A stretch of 64,000 bases of DNA from Globodera rostochiensis (taxonomy: Eukaryota; Nematoda; Chromadorea; Rhabditida; Heteroderidae): NCBI GenBank assembly GCA_018350325.1, contig JAEVLN010000004.1:2480001-2544000 (forward strand), read 5' to 3'. Shown here in pieces: positions 41,129 through 62,063 of this stretch. The position numbers and the translations under genes are program-made. Each line of letters begins with the position of its first letter. Position 1 is the stretch's first letter. The notes below the pieces were generated by a model that saw nothing but the letters and a program-made list of their open reading frames with translations, had not been told where the DNA came from and searched no databases.

Positions 41129-43892
41129 ATGCGCCTTTTGCTTCTCATTGTCCTTTCTTTGGCCATTGTGCTGCTCTCCTCGGCCCACGAGGAGCCGCCA
41201 AAGCCATGCCCTGAAGGCTATTCGCTGTACAACAAGTACTGCTACAAGGTGAGGGAGTGCATGCACATTTTGCAGACATTTTGTGGACTGCTAGCTAAGA
41301 ACGGCCGAACTCCCGACGTCCCCGGTTCCGAATTAAATCCCTCTTTTTCGAGTTGATTTGAGACTTTATAATGAAAGTTAATGACTCAATTAATTATATT
41401 TGTGTCTCGCGCAGGCCTTCACCAACCCGGACAAAGTCGTCAAATATTCCGAAGCAGAAAAGCAATGCAAATCGGAGGGAGCTGAGCTGGCGTCAGTTCA
41501 CAACGAATTGGAACGCGAATATGTGAACGGTACAAAAAAGCCCAAATTTAAAATTCAAATTATTTTCATCTCTTTTTTTAAGTGCTCGTACTTAACGAGG
41601 CCAAGAAAATGGAATTCCACTGCAAAAAGCCGGGACGTGCCTTCTTCTGGTTCGGCATGAAGTTGGAATGGGACGGCAAGAAGCTGAAAAATGTAGGCAA
41701 TACATTTTCAAAAAAGATTTGTCCGAAAAAATGGGGCTTTCATTCTGGCACTATTTAGGCAAGCTGGACGGACGGGACGCAGATGGACTACTTGAGCCCG
41801 ACGGAGTGGGGAACAGATAAGAGACCGGTGTTCCTCGACAATGCAGCCGGTGGCGGCTACAACAAAGAGAATGAGAACTGCGTGTTCCTCGGCCAAGCGC
41901 CACGGACGGTCAAGGAGTATCTGAAGTTGGACACCGCGCTGGACAAGCGCGGCCTGGACGTGCTGTGGTTGGACGTGAACTGTGAGAAGCCCGACGACTA
42001 CTGGACCCCCCACGGAGGCGTCTGCAAGACGAAGGCCAAGGAGGACGAGGGCTACGGCAAAGGAAAGTACGGCGACGGAGGAGGCGGATCGGCAGATGAG
42101 GAGGACGCGTTGAAGAAGCTGATCAAATACGTCACGGTCGGATCCGGCAACTTCGTCTATGCCGAGAAGAACACTTACATGGCAAGTGCTTCAGAGTAGG
42201 GTTCCTCCCCGACGCCCGACATGGCCAACCCCGGCCTCCCCGACCCCCGACATGGCCAACCCCGTCCTCCCCGACCCCCGACATGGCCAACCCCGTCCTC
42301 CCCGACCCCCGACTTTCCCGCCCCCGAGGGATCGGGGAGAAACCCAACTTCAGAGATTCAAACATAACCAAAATTTAAATTCTTTTTGTTCAGCTTCTGC
42401 TTCTGAAAGATTTGTACGGCAAACAAATGAGCGAAAAGGACAAAAAGAAAGTCTGCGCACTGTACAAATCTGAGTACGTGAAAACAAAGGACGAGCCAAA
42501 GAACGCGCAAGGTGAAAACAATTTAAATATTTTTAAAATTTATTATTAAAATTATTTTTGAAAGCATTTCAGAGTACCTGGACAAACTTCTTGAAAAGAC
42601 GAAGACCTCGTACTCCGACTCAAGCGACCACATGTTCTGCAAGTTCACCGGAGTGCTCGGAGCGTGCGGAGAAAGCTGTTGGAAGAATGGGAAGCCTTCA
42701 TGCTCAGAGGGCTACGAGTACTTCAACGGAAACTGCTACAAGGTGGGCGCCACTTTTGATAGCAAATATAAAATTAAAATAAATTTAAATTCTTATTTTT
42801 AAGGCTTTCACAAACGCCGACAAAGTCGTCAAATATTCCGAAGCGGAAAAGCGCTGCAAATCGGAAGATGCCGAACTCGTCTCTATTCACAACGAATTGG
42901 AACGCCAATTTGTGAACGGTTAGTGCCAATAAAATGCCATCAACAAAACACCAATGTTCAAAATGTTCAGTTCTTTTGCTCAACGAAGCCAAGAAAAACG
43001 AATACAACAGCAAAAAGCCAGGACTTGCGTTCTACTGGAGCGGCATGAAGTTGGAATGGGAGGAAAAGAAACTGGTGAAGGTAAGTGTAACATCATAGCA
43101 AAAGTTACATTTGTAAAAATCATATAAATATTGTGTAATAGGCAAGCTGGACGGACGGAAAGCCGATGGACTACTTGAACCCGATGGAGTGGGGAACCGA
43201 AAAGAGACCGGTGTTCCTTGACAATGCTGGCGGTGGCGGCTACAACAAAGAGAATGAGAACTGCATGTTCCTCGGCCAATGGCCGCGCGATGCCAAGGAT
43301 TACATGAAGTTGGATTCCGCTTTGGAAAAGCATGGTCTGGACGTGCTGTGGTTGGACGTGAACTGCGAGAAGCCCGAAGACTACTGGGGCCCACGCGGAG
43401 CCGTTTGTCAAAAGAAGCCGAAAGCCGATGAGTGCTACGGATACGGCGACGGTGGAGGATCAGTGGAGGACGAGGAGGTGAAGAAGCTGGTCACTTACGT
43501 CACTGTCGGATCCGGCACTTTCCTTTACACCGAGAAGTACACTTACATGGTAATTGAACTGCTTGAGCAAGTTATATACCTCTTAAAATTGTTCTTTTCA
43601 GCTCCTCCAACTGAAGGGTAAATACGGCAAAGAAATGAGCGAAGAGGACCGAAAGAAGGTTTGCGCTTACTACAAAGCTGAGTACGTGAAAGGAAAGGAC
43701 GAGCCAAAGAAAACGCAAGGTTGGCACAAAATGCCATCATCAACAATTGTAATGGTTTCCCCTTTTTCAGAATACGTGGACAAGGTACTCGAGAAGGAGA
43801 AGACTTCGTACTCCGACTCAACCGACCACATGTTGTGCAAGTTCACCGGAGTGCTCGGAGCGTGCGGATCAAACTGCAAGAAGGGCTATTGA
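41129..43892 (+). CDS. Secreted protein with two tandem C-type-lectin units
   Basis: Eleven exons in phase sum to 1929 bp, 642 residues: 41129-41248, 41415-41529, 41583-41692, 41759-42181, 42394-42511, 42573-42742, 42804-42918, 42971-43080, 43142-43549, 43602-43719, 43771-43892. The signal peptide is MRLLLLIVLSLAIVLLSSAH. Each half has a CTLD start (CPEGYSLYNKYCYKAFTN or CSEGYEYFNGNCYKAFTN), YSEAEK(Q/R)CKSE, ASWTDG, ENENC(V/M)FLGQ and LDVLWLDVNCEKP. A Gly-rich linker and a charged tail with CKFTGVLGACG follow. Exon lengths repeat between halves (115, 110, about 415, 118), so one five-exon unit was duplicated. The EPN/QPD sugar motif is not seen, so ligand specificity is open. The first half's long exon ends at a GC donor (ATG/gcaagt), the second at ATG/gtaatt. 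Confidence 0.92.
42205..42320. repeat. 31-bp tandem repeat in a lectin intron
   Basis: The unit gacatggccaaccccgtcct plus ccccgaccccc is repeated about 3.5 times just after the GC donor. Confidence 0.85.
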
Positions 43893-44512
43893 TCTATTCG
43901 CTTTTAGCTGACATTTTGGACTTTAGCTAGTTGATTGGTGCTGGCTTTTTTTGTTTCTTTTTTTCAATAAATAAATATGACAAATTATCGCCACTGAATA
44001 TTGCTAAATAACGTCGATATGGAGAGGTATTGGGCCCATCAGCAGCTACATATAATCGGACCAGCGGCCTCGGTTGACCGAATAATTGTTTTTTGGTTCG
44101 TACAATCAAGGGCAATTGGTACATAATACTCAGTCCGACAAAGAAGCAATGAACGGCACCAACTTTCGAGTTTTGGAACAAAATCAAAAATGTTGACTAA
44201 TTAAAGACCGGGTTTTAAATGGTCCGAGCCACGTTTGTTGAGTTTTTCTCGACAAATTTGAAATTGAATTATTATTATTTTTTGGTATTCATAAATTCGA
44301 AAAAATGCAACCAAAAAGTTAAAGTTAAAATAATCCACTCGACAGTTTCTGTACGTTTTCCTTTTAACGTCAAAAAAAAAATGCTATTTTGCTTCCGATC
44401 AAACTTAACAAATTTGGCCGGGACACATCATATGAAAGTTCTCCTGAGGGAGGACCGCCCTCAATTTTTTCAGTCGACAATTAATAATGGGTAATTTTAA
44501 CAAATGTTCAGG
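43893..44512. other. Intergenic
   Basis: AT-rich 3' flank of the lectin gene with an [16 protein letters not shown] near 43,966. No other gene is supported. Confidence 0.55.
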
Positions 44513-45353
44513 AATCTGGCAGCTTCAGCTTCATCCCACCGTTTGTTGACCTCGCACCGCAACCGCCAGTGCGCACGTTTGGCGATTTTCGTCGTCGTTT
44601 TGCAATTCCTTCGCCAAACAACAAACGGTGGGTAAACAACGAACTTGGGAGGGGGGGAGGGGGGGGGGGGGGGAGGGGGGGAGGGGGGGGGGGGGAGGGG
44701 GGTATTGCATTTTTAGGCAGGATTTTTAAAATATATTTTTGCCAATTCTGCTTCACTTCTGTGAGGCAGGTAAAGGGGGCGGGGACTCCGTGATGGGCGT
44801 GGGCCCATCTTTGTTTTACGGATTTGGGTCTTTTTGGTGATAAATATAGCGGATACCGGGGCATGGCTGAGGGTATTTAGAGGGAAATGGATTGTTGAAA
44901 AGGAGACCCATTTCACAAGTACACCCTCAACTCGTCGGGTGTTTCAGGGTTGTCTTCAAAGAACACGTACTTGGCGAGCCATCCCACTTTCAATGGGCAG
45001 CAATTTCAGAGGACAGCACCGCGTTGCCGATTTTCTGTGGCCAAATTGTGGCTGAAGTTCAAACGCTCTCAGAAGTGGAGTATTTGAGACGAGAGTTGGA
45101 GCATATGACGACAGAGAAACAGGTGGGAGGGGGGGGGGGAGAAGTCCGCATTATATACTCTTTCTTTTTTGTTGGAATTTTAGAAACTCCAGCGTGCCTT
45201 GGACAAGGCGAAGAAACTGTTGAAAGCGACGCAGAAGTTGTGGAAAGCGGCACAGGAGACGCAGACGAATATCACAGACTTTTTGGAGGATGAACAAGAC
45301 GATGAGGACGAACAGCAGATGGTGGAAATTTGCTGTTTTAACTTTTATTTTTT
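44513..45353 (+). CDS. Unknown coiled-coil protein (5' end unresolved)
   Basis: I do not recognise the family. An exon after a ttcag acceptor at 44,513 reads ESGSFSFIPPFVDLAPQPPV then RTFGDFRRRFAIPSPNNKR. The next exon (about 44,879) reads GKWIVEKETHFTSTPSTRR. A third (about 45,009) has STALPIFCGQIVAEVQTLS and a coiled-coil start (EVEYLRRELEHMTTEKQ). The last continues KLQRALDKAKKLLKATQKLW and ends in an acidic tail (DFLEDEQDDEDEQQ). Phases agree at these joins. Introns carry a long G-run (44,650-44,701) and another at 45,130. The start codon was not found, so it may begin further upstream. Confidence 0.5.
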
Positions 45354-45420
45354 TTAATTTTAGTAATGCCGGAGGAGCACTTGTGTGATGACGCGACGAC
45401 GACGAAATCCAGCTTCTTTT

Positions 45421-46119
45421 TTTCACTTGTTTCAGTTGTCCTGACCAAACCCACTTTTTGTTTGAATTTAATGTTTGTTATGACAATTACCGACGCGCAT
45501 CTCATTTTTTCCGTGTTTTGACTTTGTTTTCTTCGATTCTTGTTCTCAACTATTTGCGTTGTTTAATATTCGGCTCCTTTCTCTGTCACATATTTAATTC
45601 AACCGCACGAATTATTATTTAATTTGAAACGATCGATGCAAAAAGGCGAATTCCTGTTGTTCAAACCTAAGGAAAAATCACATAATATTCCAAAGTTGGT
45701 CGCGTGGGTTTGATGGCGTTAAAAGCTTTTTTGATTGAATTTGGGAGTAATTTTCTTCATACGGTTCTCAAAGGGGCCGCTAACAAATGTTACTTTGCGG
45801 CCATTCTATGATGGTTGGTGGACAAAATAGCGAGCGAACCCGGCAAAGTCAGGCCAACAGACGCAAAGATGTTGAAAAGCGTGGTGTCGATGCTTTTGGA
45901 TATTGTGGCCAAAATGGTTGCATTTATGTGCCTATACCCCTAAAGAGATTTTATCAGATTTGTTTAATGAATAAAAATTTTTAAATATAAACTTAATTTC
46001 TTAACAATCTTTCAATACAAAGCGCGACCGATCAGCGATGTTGTTTAGTTCTTTTTGCGCATTATTTCCTGGAATATTTTTTGGGAAGGGTAGGGGGGGG
46101 GGGGGGGTCGGCGGTGGAG
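45421..46119. other. Intergenic
   Basis: No supported gene. A G-run lies at 46,092-46,107 just before the decayed lectin fragment. Confidence 0.5.
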
Positions 46120-46510
46120 AGTACGGCTTGGACGTGCTGTGGTTGAACGTGGACTGCAAGAAGCCTGGCAACTATTGAGGGCCCCCACGGGGGCGTCTGC
46201 AAGACCAAGGCCAAGAAGGCGTATCGGCACGGGCCGAGCGGATCCGGCACTTTCCTCTACTCCGGCGGAAACACTCACATGGTAAATCCTCCTCCTGAAG
46301 GAGAGGTACGTTAAGGAAATGAGTAAAGATGCCAAAAAGAAAGTCTGCGCGCTGTTTGAAGCCGAGTTGGCGAAAACGAAGTACGAGACGGGCAATTACA
46401 AAGCGATGGCCAAATATTCCGGCAGCAGCAGCAAAGACGACAACATGTTGTGCAAGTTCACCGGCACACTCGGAAGTTGTGGAGAAAAATGCAAAAAGGG
46501 CTACAGATAA
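46120..46510 (+). pseudogene. Decayed C-type lectin fragment
   Basis: This matches the second half of the lectin unit at 41-44 kb: LDVLWLNVDCKKPGNY, then an in-frame stop, then GGVCKTKAKK and GSGTFLYSGG in shifted frames. After that comes an intact tail EMSKDAKKKVCALFEAELAK and CKFTGTLGSCGEKCKKGYR. The CTLD N-terminal exons and signal peptide are absent. Stop codon plus frame shifts mark it as a pseudogene, although the last 63 codons are open from the ATG at 46,319. Confidence 0.8.
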
Positions 46511-46729
46511 ATTCGCCCCAATAATTTGTCGGCTTCAGCAAGAATTTGACAGGAAATTTATTCAATGCATGTGCGTATCCAATCACTCAATAAATATGCA
46601 AAAACGATCAATCCGTTTTCACAACTTTCATTTTACTTCGAATTTCTCTTATGATATTGTCCAAAGCATCAACGAACTTACCAGACCGGAACAGATTTTT
46701 CTTAAAATCAATTAACATTATTTGCATAA

Positions 46730-47475
46730 TTAGTGAAAAAAGACGACCTGGTCGTTGAACATTTGCGTGAATTCAGTGCCAACAATGGACGTGCCGTTTT
46801 TGCGCGATGTCCAAAACTTTCTGTCCCCAATCGCCACCAAAATTACGATGGCCTTTTTGCACTGACTGTCCAAATTCCACCGGCGCATTAAGCCATCAGC
46901 CATCTTTTTGACTGCCTTTAAGCGTTAGGAATTAAATTTTCTTTCTCTGATCAGTGATCGGAAAATGCCCGAAATGGGAGGACAAATTTGGATTCTTTTG
47001 AAGCGTCCTCCGATTGAATTTTCGTTAAATTTGGCACATTAATAAATTATGGCTTTCACGTCGTGCCCTGTCGTGTCGATGTGATCGGCAATTGCCAACA
47101 TGGCGGTCAACCCTTTCTTTGTACAGCTTGAACTTCCGGTCCCTTGCTGAATTAAAATGCCTATTTAATAATAAGCAAAAATTGAAAGGTCCAAAAATCA
47201 AAACATTGCGCTTAACTTTAAATGTACCAAAAATAATAATAATTAAAAAGACAATTTTTTACCCCAACATTTTCCAACTCCTCCAATGCCCCATTCAACT
47301 TTTGTCTGTCCTCCTTGGCCAACAATTCGTCCGGGTCACAAATGTTCGACCCAATTGTCATTGCACATTGTTGGAAATCTGAACGCGGATTTGGATAATT
47401 CGAAGCATCCCAATTGGTGGCCAATGCCAAAACGGCGATTAATTGGACGGAAAATGTCAAAAATATTAAACGCAT
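46730..47475 (-). CDS. MOLO1-like (TPM-domain) secreted protein
   Basis: Three exons (47263-47475, 47060-47146, 46730-46915) join in phase 0 to 161 residues. A signal peptide (MRLIFLTFSVQLIAVLALA) is followed by NWDASNYPNPRSDFQQC, SNICDPDELLAKEDRQKL, then ADGLMRRWNLDSQCKKAIVI and GDRKFWTSR. The WxxxNYPNP start, CDPDxLL, WxLxxxC and DRxFW blocks are the signature of the nematode MOLO1 family. Its founding member is a C. elegans transmembrane helper of levamisole-sensitive acetylcholine receptors. This copy ends soon after the domain without a TM helix, so it would be soluble or a shorter paralogue. The role here is inferred from the family only. Confidence 0.8.
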
Positions 47476-47869
47476 TTTTAAACTGAAAACATTTTTCGCA
47501 TGTTATCAATTTGTACATATAAATTATAAAGTGCTAAATGAAATAAAAGATTTTTTTAACAACTCTCGGTGAGTAAATTTACTCAATTCATTTTAACGAT
47601 CAATAAAAACACATTAGAAATGGAGGCAAACAAAAAACGGAAAGAATTCTTTCCTTCCAAAGGCAATAACATCAGCCATTTCGGCCCTGTCTTTTTGGCC
47701 CCAAACCAAAAAAAAAGACACAATTATTGCCCCCCCCGGTGCCAAAAAGATTATTAATCCCTGAGGGTGATCCAATTCATTTAACGGTTTTAAACCCGGA
47801 AGCTCCGACTTTTCTGACTAAAATTTAATTAGGTCCAGGCACATTATTCCGTGGCACGGTGACAAAAAA

Positions 47870-48080
47870 GCATTCCCCCCCCGGCAATTCCCCCCCCCCC
47901 CGGCAATTCCCCCCCCCCGGCAATTCCCCCCCCCCGGCATTCCCCCCCCCCGGCAATTCCCCCCCCCCGGCAATTTCCCCCCACCCCGGCAATTCCCCCC
48001 CCGGCAATTTCCCCCCACCCCGGCAGAAAGCATTTCCCCCCCCCCCGGCAGAAAGCTTCCCCCCCCCTCCCCCCTCCCCC
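47870..48080. repeat. C-rich repeat tract upstream of copy 1
   Basis: Runs of 7-12 C separated by ggcaatt or ggcagaaagc. Shorter forms of the same tract lie upstream of copies 2 (53,283-53,335) and 3 (57,398-57,495), each after the same ctaaaatttaattaggtcca sequence. Confidence 0.85.
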
Positions 48081-48119
48081 GGCGGTTGTCTGGTTTAACT
48101 GAATGAGTGAATGTTGCTT

Positions 48120-49542
<1,423 letters not shown>

Positions 49543-50192
49543 GTGAAAAATGCCTGCCAAACACTGAGCGGACTTTGCTGGACAATCGATCAGAACATTC
49601 AAACTAATTAGAGTGATTATTAATTATAGTAATTAGAGTACAAGATCGTTTTATGTCAATAAATGTGAAGAAAATAAAAGATGACAGGAAATACTTGAAT
49701 CTTTTGATTTCCATTATTTGAGAATTTTCTTTTATGGATTTAAACTTAAATCAAATTTTCAAATAGTAAAAAGATAGGGGAAGGTGCTGTGGCCAAAAAG
49801 GGGAAAAGTGCCGAGCCTCTCGGTGTACGCGGCATATACCCAAAATATTGTGCATTGGACGGAGACGTATTCTTCGAAGACTGAACCCGACGCTGAAAGA
49901 AATGATTGCTGAAAGTGATCGAACATTCTTTTGAAGACTTTGAATCTTTATTTCAACATTCAATCACTTTGTAAATTACTACATACAGTCTGCACCTGTA
50001 TTGTGGTGGTACGGTAGGTATCTCAGCCCATACCTTTAGGGCTACTTAAGCTCCGCCCTTTACTTCTGTTGCTGGTTAGAGTTTAGAATTTTCAAAAAGC
50101 TGTATCTGTGTATTCTGTACCTCGGAATGCCAATCTGTACCCATGCCGCCTGTACCTGGTCTTTTTCAACAAATTTTTGTGCCAGAAGGCTT

Positions 50193-50290
50193 ATGGCACA
50201 ATTTGGCCAGATTGGACAATTCGTCTTCCTTTTGTTGTTGCCGATTCCTCACTTCGATGGAGCCATCGAAGACGATATGGGCCACAGCAA
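50193..50290 (-). pseudogene. Fragment of transporter C C-terminal exon
   Basis: The minus strand reads AVAHIVFDGSIEVRNRQQ then QKEDELSNLAKLCHK. This is nearly the same as the tail of transporter C at 19.8-20.0 kb, at both nucleotide and protein level. Nothing else of the transporter is nearby, so this is a small dispersed duplicate. Confidence 0.8.
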
Positions 50291-50653
50291 ATGTTTTGCT
50301 TTTTTTTAATTTATAAACCTCCCAAAGGGAGGGGCCCAAATGCCCGTGGGGTTTCGGAATGAAACTTGGCACAAATTGCGCAAAAAATGTACAAAATTTT
50401 TTTTTTTTTTTAAACTTTATAATATTTAATGAGATTATTATTATTATCAGTAGGGATGAAATTTATAGAACACTAAAAAAACGCGAAATAGGCATTAAAA
50501 ATGGCAAAATTGGCAATAAAATTATCATTTTTAAGATAAAATTCAATAATTTAAAGTTTTTGAATAAATTGAGAGAAAAAGAGGGGCAATTAATTCCGAA
50601 CGATTTTCTCGCCAAACTTTTGCCCAAAACGAATAGTCGGCCATCGTTTCTAT

Positions 50654-50725
50654 TAGGGATGGGAACCGCTACCGCTACCGCGCGGTATTACGCATTTATC
50701 GCCTTTTTTGGGCATTCCATCCCTG
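50654..50725. mobile_element. Tiny hAT-like MITE, 72 bp
   Basis: The ends are TAGGGATGGGAACCGC and GGGCATTCCATCCCTG, imperfect inverted repeats. They are flanked by perfect 8-bp direct repeats GTTTCTAT (50,646-50,653 and 50,726-50,733), and an 8-bp site fits hAT. Confidence 0.75.
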
Positions 50726-50955
50726 GTTTCTATATACAAAAAGAAGTCAAATTATTCGCGACGGAATCCAACAAATTGACGGAATCAAATCGAATCGAAG
50801 CAAATTGATAAACAAAATGCAAATAAAAGCGAGCAAAAAATAAATTAAGGGACTAAAATGGAAAAATGGAGAGCGGAAAAAGTTATAAATACCCACCCAA
50901 TCACCGCCAAAGTTACCTAAAATTAACTTTCTTCCGATAAATTCCCCCAATTATT

Positions 50956-52651
50956 ATGCATTTTTCTACAAAATGTTTGCTCTCCGTTGCTTTAGCAATA
51001 GCTTTTGCGACCTTTGCCCATGGCTTTGCCCGTTCGGCTGACCAACAGCCTGGGTTTGCATTGTTTTTGTTTCAAAAACTGAAAAAGGCGACAAATTTTG
51101 AGAATTTGGATTCTAAGAAATTAAAATTTAAAAAACATAGGACTGACCTTCAAGCCAACCTCCAGCACAATGATCACAATGAGATGGACGATTATTGCGC
51201 CAAAAATCCGAAATTGGTTAAAATTTAATTGAATTTGATTTTTACAATATTTATAGCGAATTTAGTCACATTTCATCAAAAATGTCACGCTGCGAAAGGA
51301 AACATTCAAAGGCATTTCAGCCGACTGTTCATGTAAAGGCCCGGGTTGTTCGTGCTGTGCCACCTTAGAAATTTCCGCGATGTAACAAATTGCTTTCTTT
51401 TTTTATTCTTTTATTTTTTTAACATTTTAAGAAACGACAATTTCGCCGGAAGTGGTGAGTAATGAAAAGGTGGAGGGATTTGATTGATTCTTTGGAGCTA
51501 CCAAAGTCTGAAGATTCGGAAGAGCCGGGGGGGTTTTTGATGGATTCGGAAACCGCGACAAAAGGAATTTTACAAAATTAAATAAATTTAATTATAATTT
51601 AATTTAGTCTGCGCGAACATGACCGCTGTGGGTGACGCCATCAAAGTCACGGTTTCTGTTGGTAGCCTCACAGTGATCCATCAAACGATTAAACGTCATT
51701 CTTAAATAATACATAAAATATTTATAAATAAACTTAATTCAAAATTCAATTCGGCCTATTTTATAATCATTTTTCTTTTAAGGTTTAATCAAAAGAACAT
51801 TTCGGCATCTTTTTTTCATCAATTATTTTTTAATTAAGATTAATAACCACAAATTCAGCTTTCGAAAACATTTGTGCGTCAGTGCTCATGCTCGAGACTT
51901 GTGTCAGACTTATGGATGTAATTTACTAATTCCATTATAATCAAATAGATAATTAATAGCATAATTTACTCATTCCATTATAATCAAATAGATAATTAAT
52001 AGCATAATTTACTCATTCCATTATAATCAAATAGATAATTAATAGCATAATTTACTAATTCCATTATAATCAAATAGATAATTAATAGCATAATTTACTC
52101 ATTCCATTATAATCAAATAGATAATTAATAGCATAATTTACTCATTCCATTATAATCAAATAGATAATTAATAGCATAATTTACTAATTCCATTATAATC
52201 AAATAGATAATTAATAGCATAATTTACTAATTCCATTATAATCAAATAGATAATTAATAGCATAATTTACTCATTCCATTATAATCAAATAGATAATTAA
52301 TAGCATAATTTACTAATTCCATTATAATCAAATAGATAATTAATAGCATAATTTACTCATTCCATTATAATCAAATAGATAATTAATAGCATAATTTACT
52401 AATTCCATTATAATCAAATAGATAATTAATAGCATAATTTACTAATTCCATTATAATCAAATAGATAATTAATAGCATAATTTTCCCCCAAAGCCGCAAA
52501 ATTCAACTTCCGGATGCATACACTTCGACATTAATATCTTTAAAATCACAGTGGACAGCGAAAAAATGTGCTTTAAACTGGGGTAAGTTTACACAAAATG
52601 AATTTAAAAATAAATTTATTAAATGTTTTTAGGCCCAAAGAAGAAGCCTAG
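50956..52651 (+). CDS. Secreted DUF4773-like protein
   Basis: Six exons (50956-51216, 51266-51381, 51432-51454, 51608-51672, 52494-52582, 52633-52651) join in phase to 190 residues. The signal peptide is MHFSTKCLLSVALAIAFATF, ending near AHGFA. After a Lys-rich region comes ADCSCKGPGCSCCATLEIS, then VCANMTAVGDAIKVTVSVG, then SGCIHFDINIFKITVDS and KMCFKLGPKEEA. The CxC(x4)CxCC start, a later C-x-N, and the closing CxxF/CxKLG blocks match the Cys layout of the DUF4773 family, secreted proteins of unknown function in insects and other animals. Intron 4 (821 bp) is filled by a 43-bp satellite. A TATA-like box lies about 75 bp upstream. The weakest join is the gtgatc donor at 51,673. Confidence 0.65.
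51925..52482. repeat. 43-bp AT-rich satellite, about 13 units
   Basis: The unit cataatttactcattccatt plus ataatcaaatagataattaatag repeats head-to-tail. Copies differ mainly by one C/A position (actcatt against actaatt). It lies wholly inside intron 4 of the DUF4773-like gene. Confidence 0.95.
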
Positions 52652-53349
52652 CTCATTAAGGCAAAGGCAAAAGGATTCTGAGGAGTGGAGAGCAAATTCA
52701 TAAATAATTGTTAAGGAAATGTTAAAAATAAATAATGTCTTAAAAAGATTGGGCACCAAGTACAAATTACCTATGCCAATTTGGAAAGTTAATTAGGCCT
52801 AATATTTGAAATTTAATTTGCTACATTATTTTGTCGCTTTAAAGACCGGGAAAAGCACCGAAAAGGAAATTGCTTATTCATTTTATTGCAGCGCACAAAA
52901 ATATAACGAATAAAGCGAAGTTTATTAAATTTTTAATTTTAATAAATAAATGTCGATCGAATTTGCCGCTTTTTGGTGCTCAAAATGATGCTTTCTTTAC
53001 GTTCTGATGCTTTGAAAAGTTTACGATCACAACCCCGGCTTTTACAAGTGTTAGCTTCTTCTTTTATTAAGTGTAATTCGCGATTGAATCGGAAACCAAA
53101 CCATTAATTAGCTCTCATTTCCCTTAAATTTATATCCGACCGCCAACCCAAGTGCCAAAATAATGGTTAATCCCTGACAATGAGGGTGATCCAATTTCAT
53201 CTAATAATTAAACCGCCGACTTTTCTGACTAAAATTTAATTAGGTCCAGGCACATTATTTGGCGGCACGGGAACAAAAGCATTCCCCCCCCGGCAGAAAG
53301 CATTTCCCCCCCCCCCCGGCAATTTCCCCCGCCCGCGTCCGTCCGTCGG
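52652..53349. other. Intergenic before copy 2
   Basis: AT-rich with no supported gene. It ends in the short C-rich tract (53,283-53,335) shared with copies 1 and 3. Confidence 0.6.
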
Positions 53350-59072
<5,723 letters not shown>

Positions 59073-59159
59073 TGATAATTTAGTTATAGTAATTAGAGTA
59101 CAAGATCGTTTTATGTCAATAAATGTGAAGAAAATAAAAGATGACAGAAATACTTGAAT

Positions 59160-59560
59160 CTTTTGATTTCCAATCTCAGTTCCCCCACATTGTCGGAGTT
59201 CAAACGGCTGGACATATGGGAAAGGCTGCCTGAGCTTTCATTTTCCAGGTCTTTCGCCCTCCCCCCCCCCCCGGGGGGAAAGGTTAAGTCATTTTTCATC
59301 ATCCCGGATCCTTATAACTGTGGGGGTCCATATGTCCCTTACATACATTACAACCATAAAGGGCATTTTCGCCCGCATTTCTTTAAAATTTAGGAGTTCT
59401 TTTATGAGACTGTTCAATTCTCGGCACGCAACTTCAAAAGGTCGGTCGATCTGCGCGAGTATTTGTCTTCAATTTGCGATGAGCGGTCTCGTCTCGAATT
59501 TGTAGTCTCTCTCTTTCAATTCATTGGCCAAATTGGGGGGGGGGGGGCAAAATCGTGTTG
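59160..59560 (+). CDS. Possible exons of an unknown gene
   Basis: Two plus-strand frames look coding by composition: LSSPTLSEFKRLDIWERLPE up to a possible donor near 59,250, and EFFYETVQFSARNFKRSVD, then LREYLSSICDERSRLEF from an acceptor near 59,392. C- and G-runs interrupt the region. No start codon, stop or family could be assigned. Confidence 0.25.
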
Positions 59561-61665
<2,105 letters not shown>

Positions 61666-62063
61666 GTGGTGAACAACGGACAATAATTTTAGAATCATTC
61701 ATTAATCCTTGAGGGCGATCCAATTTTTTTCACAGACTCCATAACTCGGCGGTTATGTTTTGTTTGATTTTCTCTGCTTAAATTTTGAAAACCAAAGCTT
61801 GTGAATCTTTCGAAGCGAATTTCTGAAATTTATCAAAGCGAAATTCTCTTAACTTTTACTCACTCACATTATTTATTTTTCGCCATTTTTTGTGTCTTGA
61901 AATATTGATTGTTTGATGGTATTATACGTGTCGGTTAACACAGTCACTTCACTTCGTTCTGCACTGCAACAAATATTCTTTTGTGGGGAAAGGCGTTCAG
62001 GCATTTCATAATATGAAGCAAATGTCGATTCTTTAAGGATTAAACGACTTTCTTTTAATCGCA
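61666..62063. other. Intergenic before rpl-3
   Basis: AT-rich spacer. No TATA box is obvious, and a pyrimidine-rich cgactttcttttaatc sequence directly precedes the rpl-3 start, as is common for ribosomal protein genes. Confidence 0.5.

Larger units (their letters stand above)
49543..50955. other. Intergenic with transporter-tail fragment and a MITE
   Basis: Contains the 3' flank of copy 1 (polyadenylation-like aataaa near 49,673), a transporter C tail copy (50,193-50,290), a T-run at 50,397-50,411 and a MITE at 50,654. A [13 protein letters not shown] near 50,882 serves the next gene. The frame at 49,751-49,963 (minus) is not supported. Confidence 0.6.

Noticed and set aside
45787..45984. 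Short plus-strand frame MLLCGHSMMVGGQNSERTRQ
   Set aside because: No signal peptide, domain or splice sites; isolated in AT-rich DNA.
47859..48098. Pro-rich frame over the C-rich tract
   Set aside because: Low-complexity tract shared upstream of all three copies; it behaves as non-coding flank.
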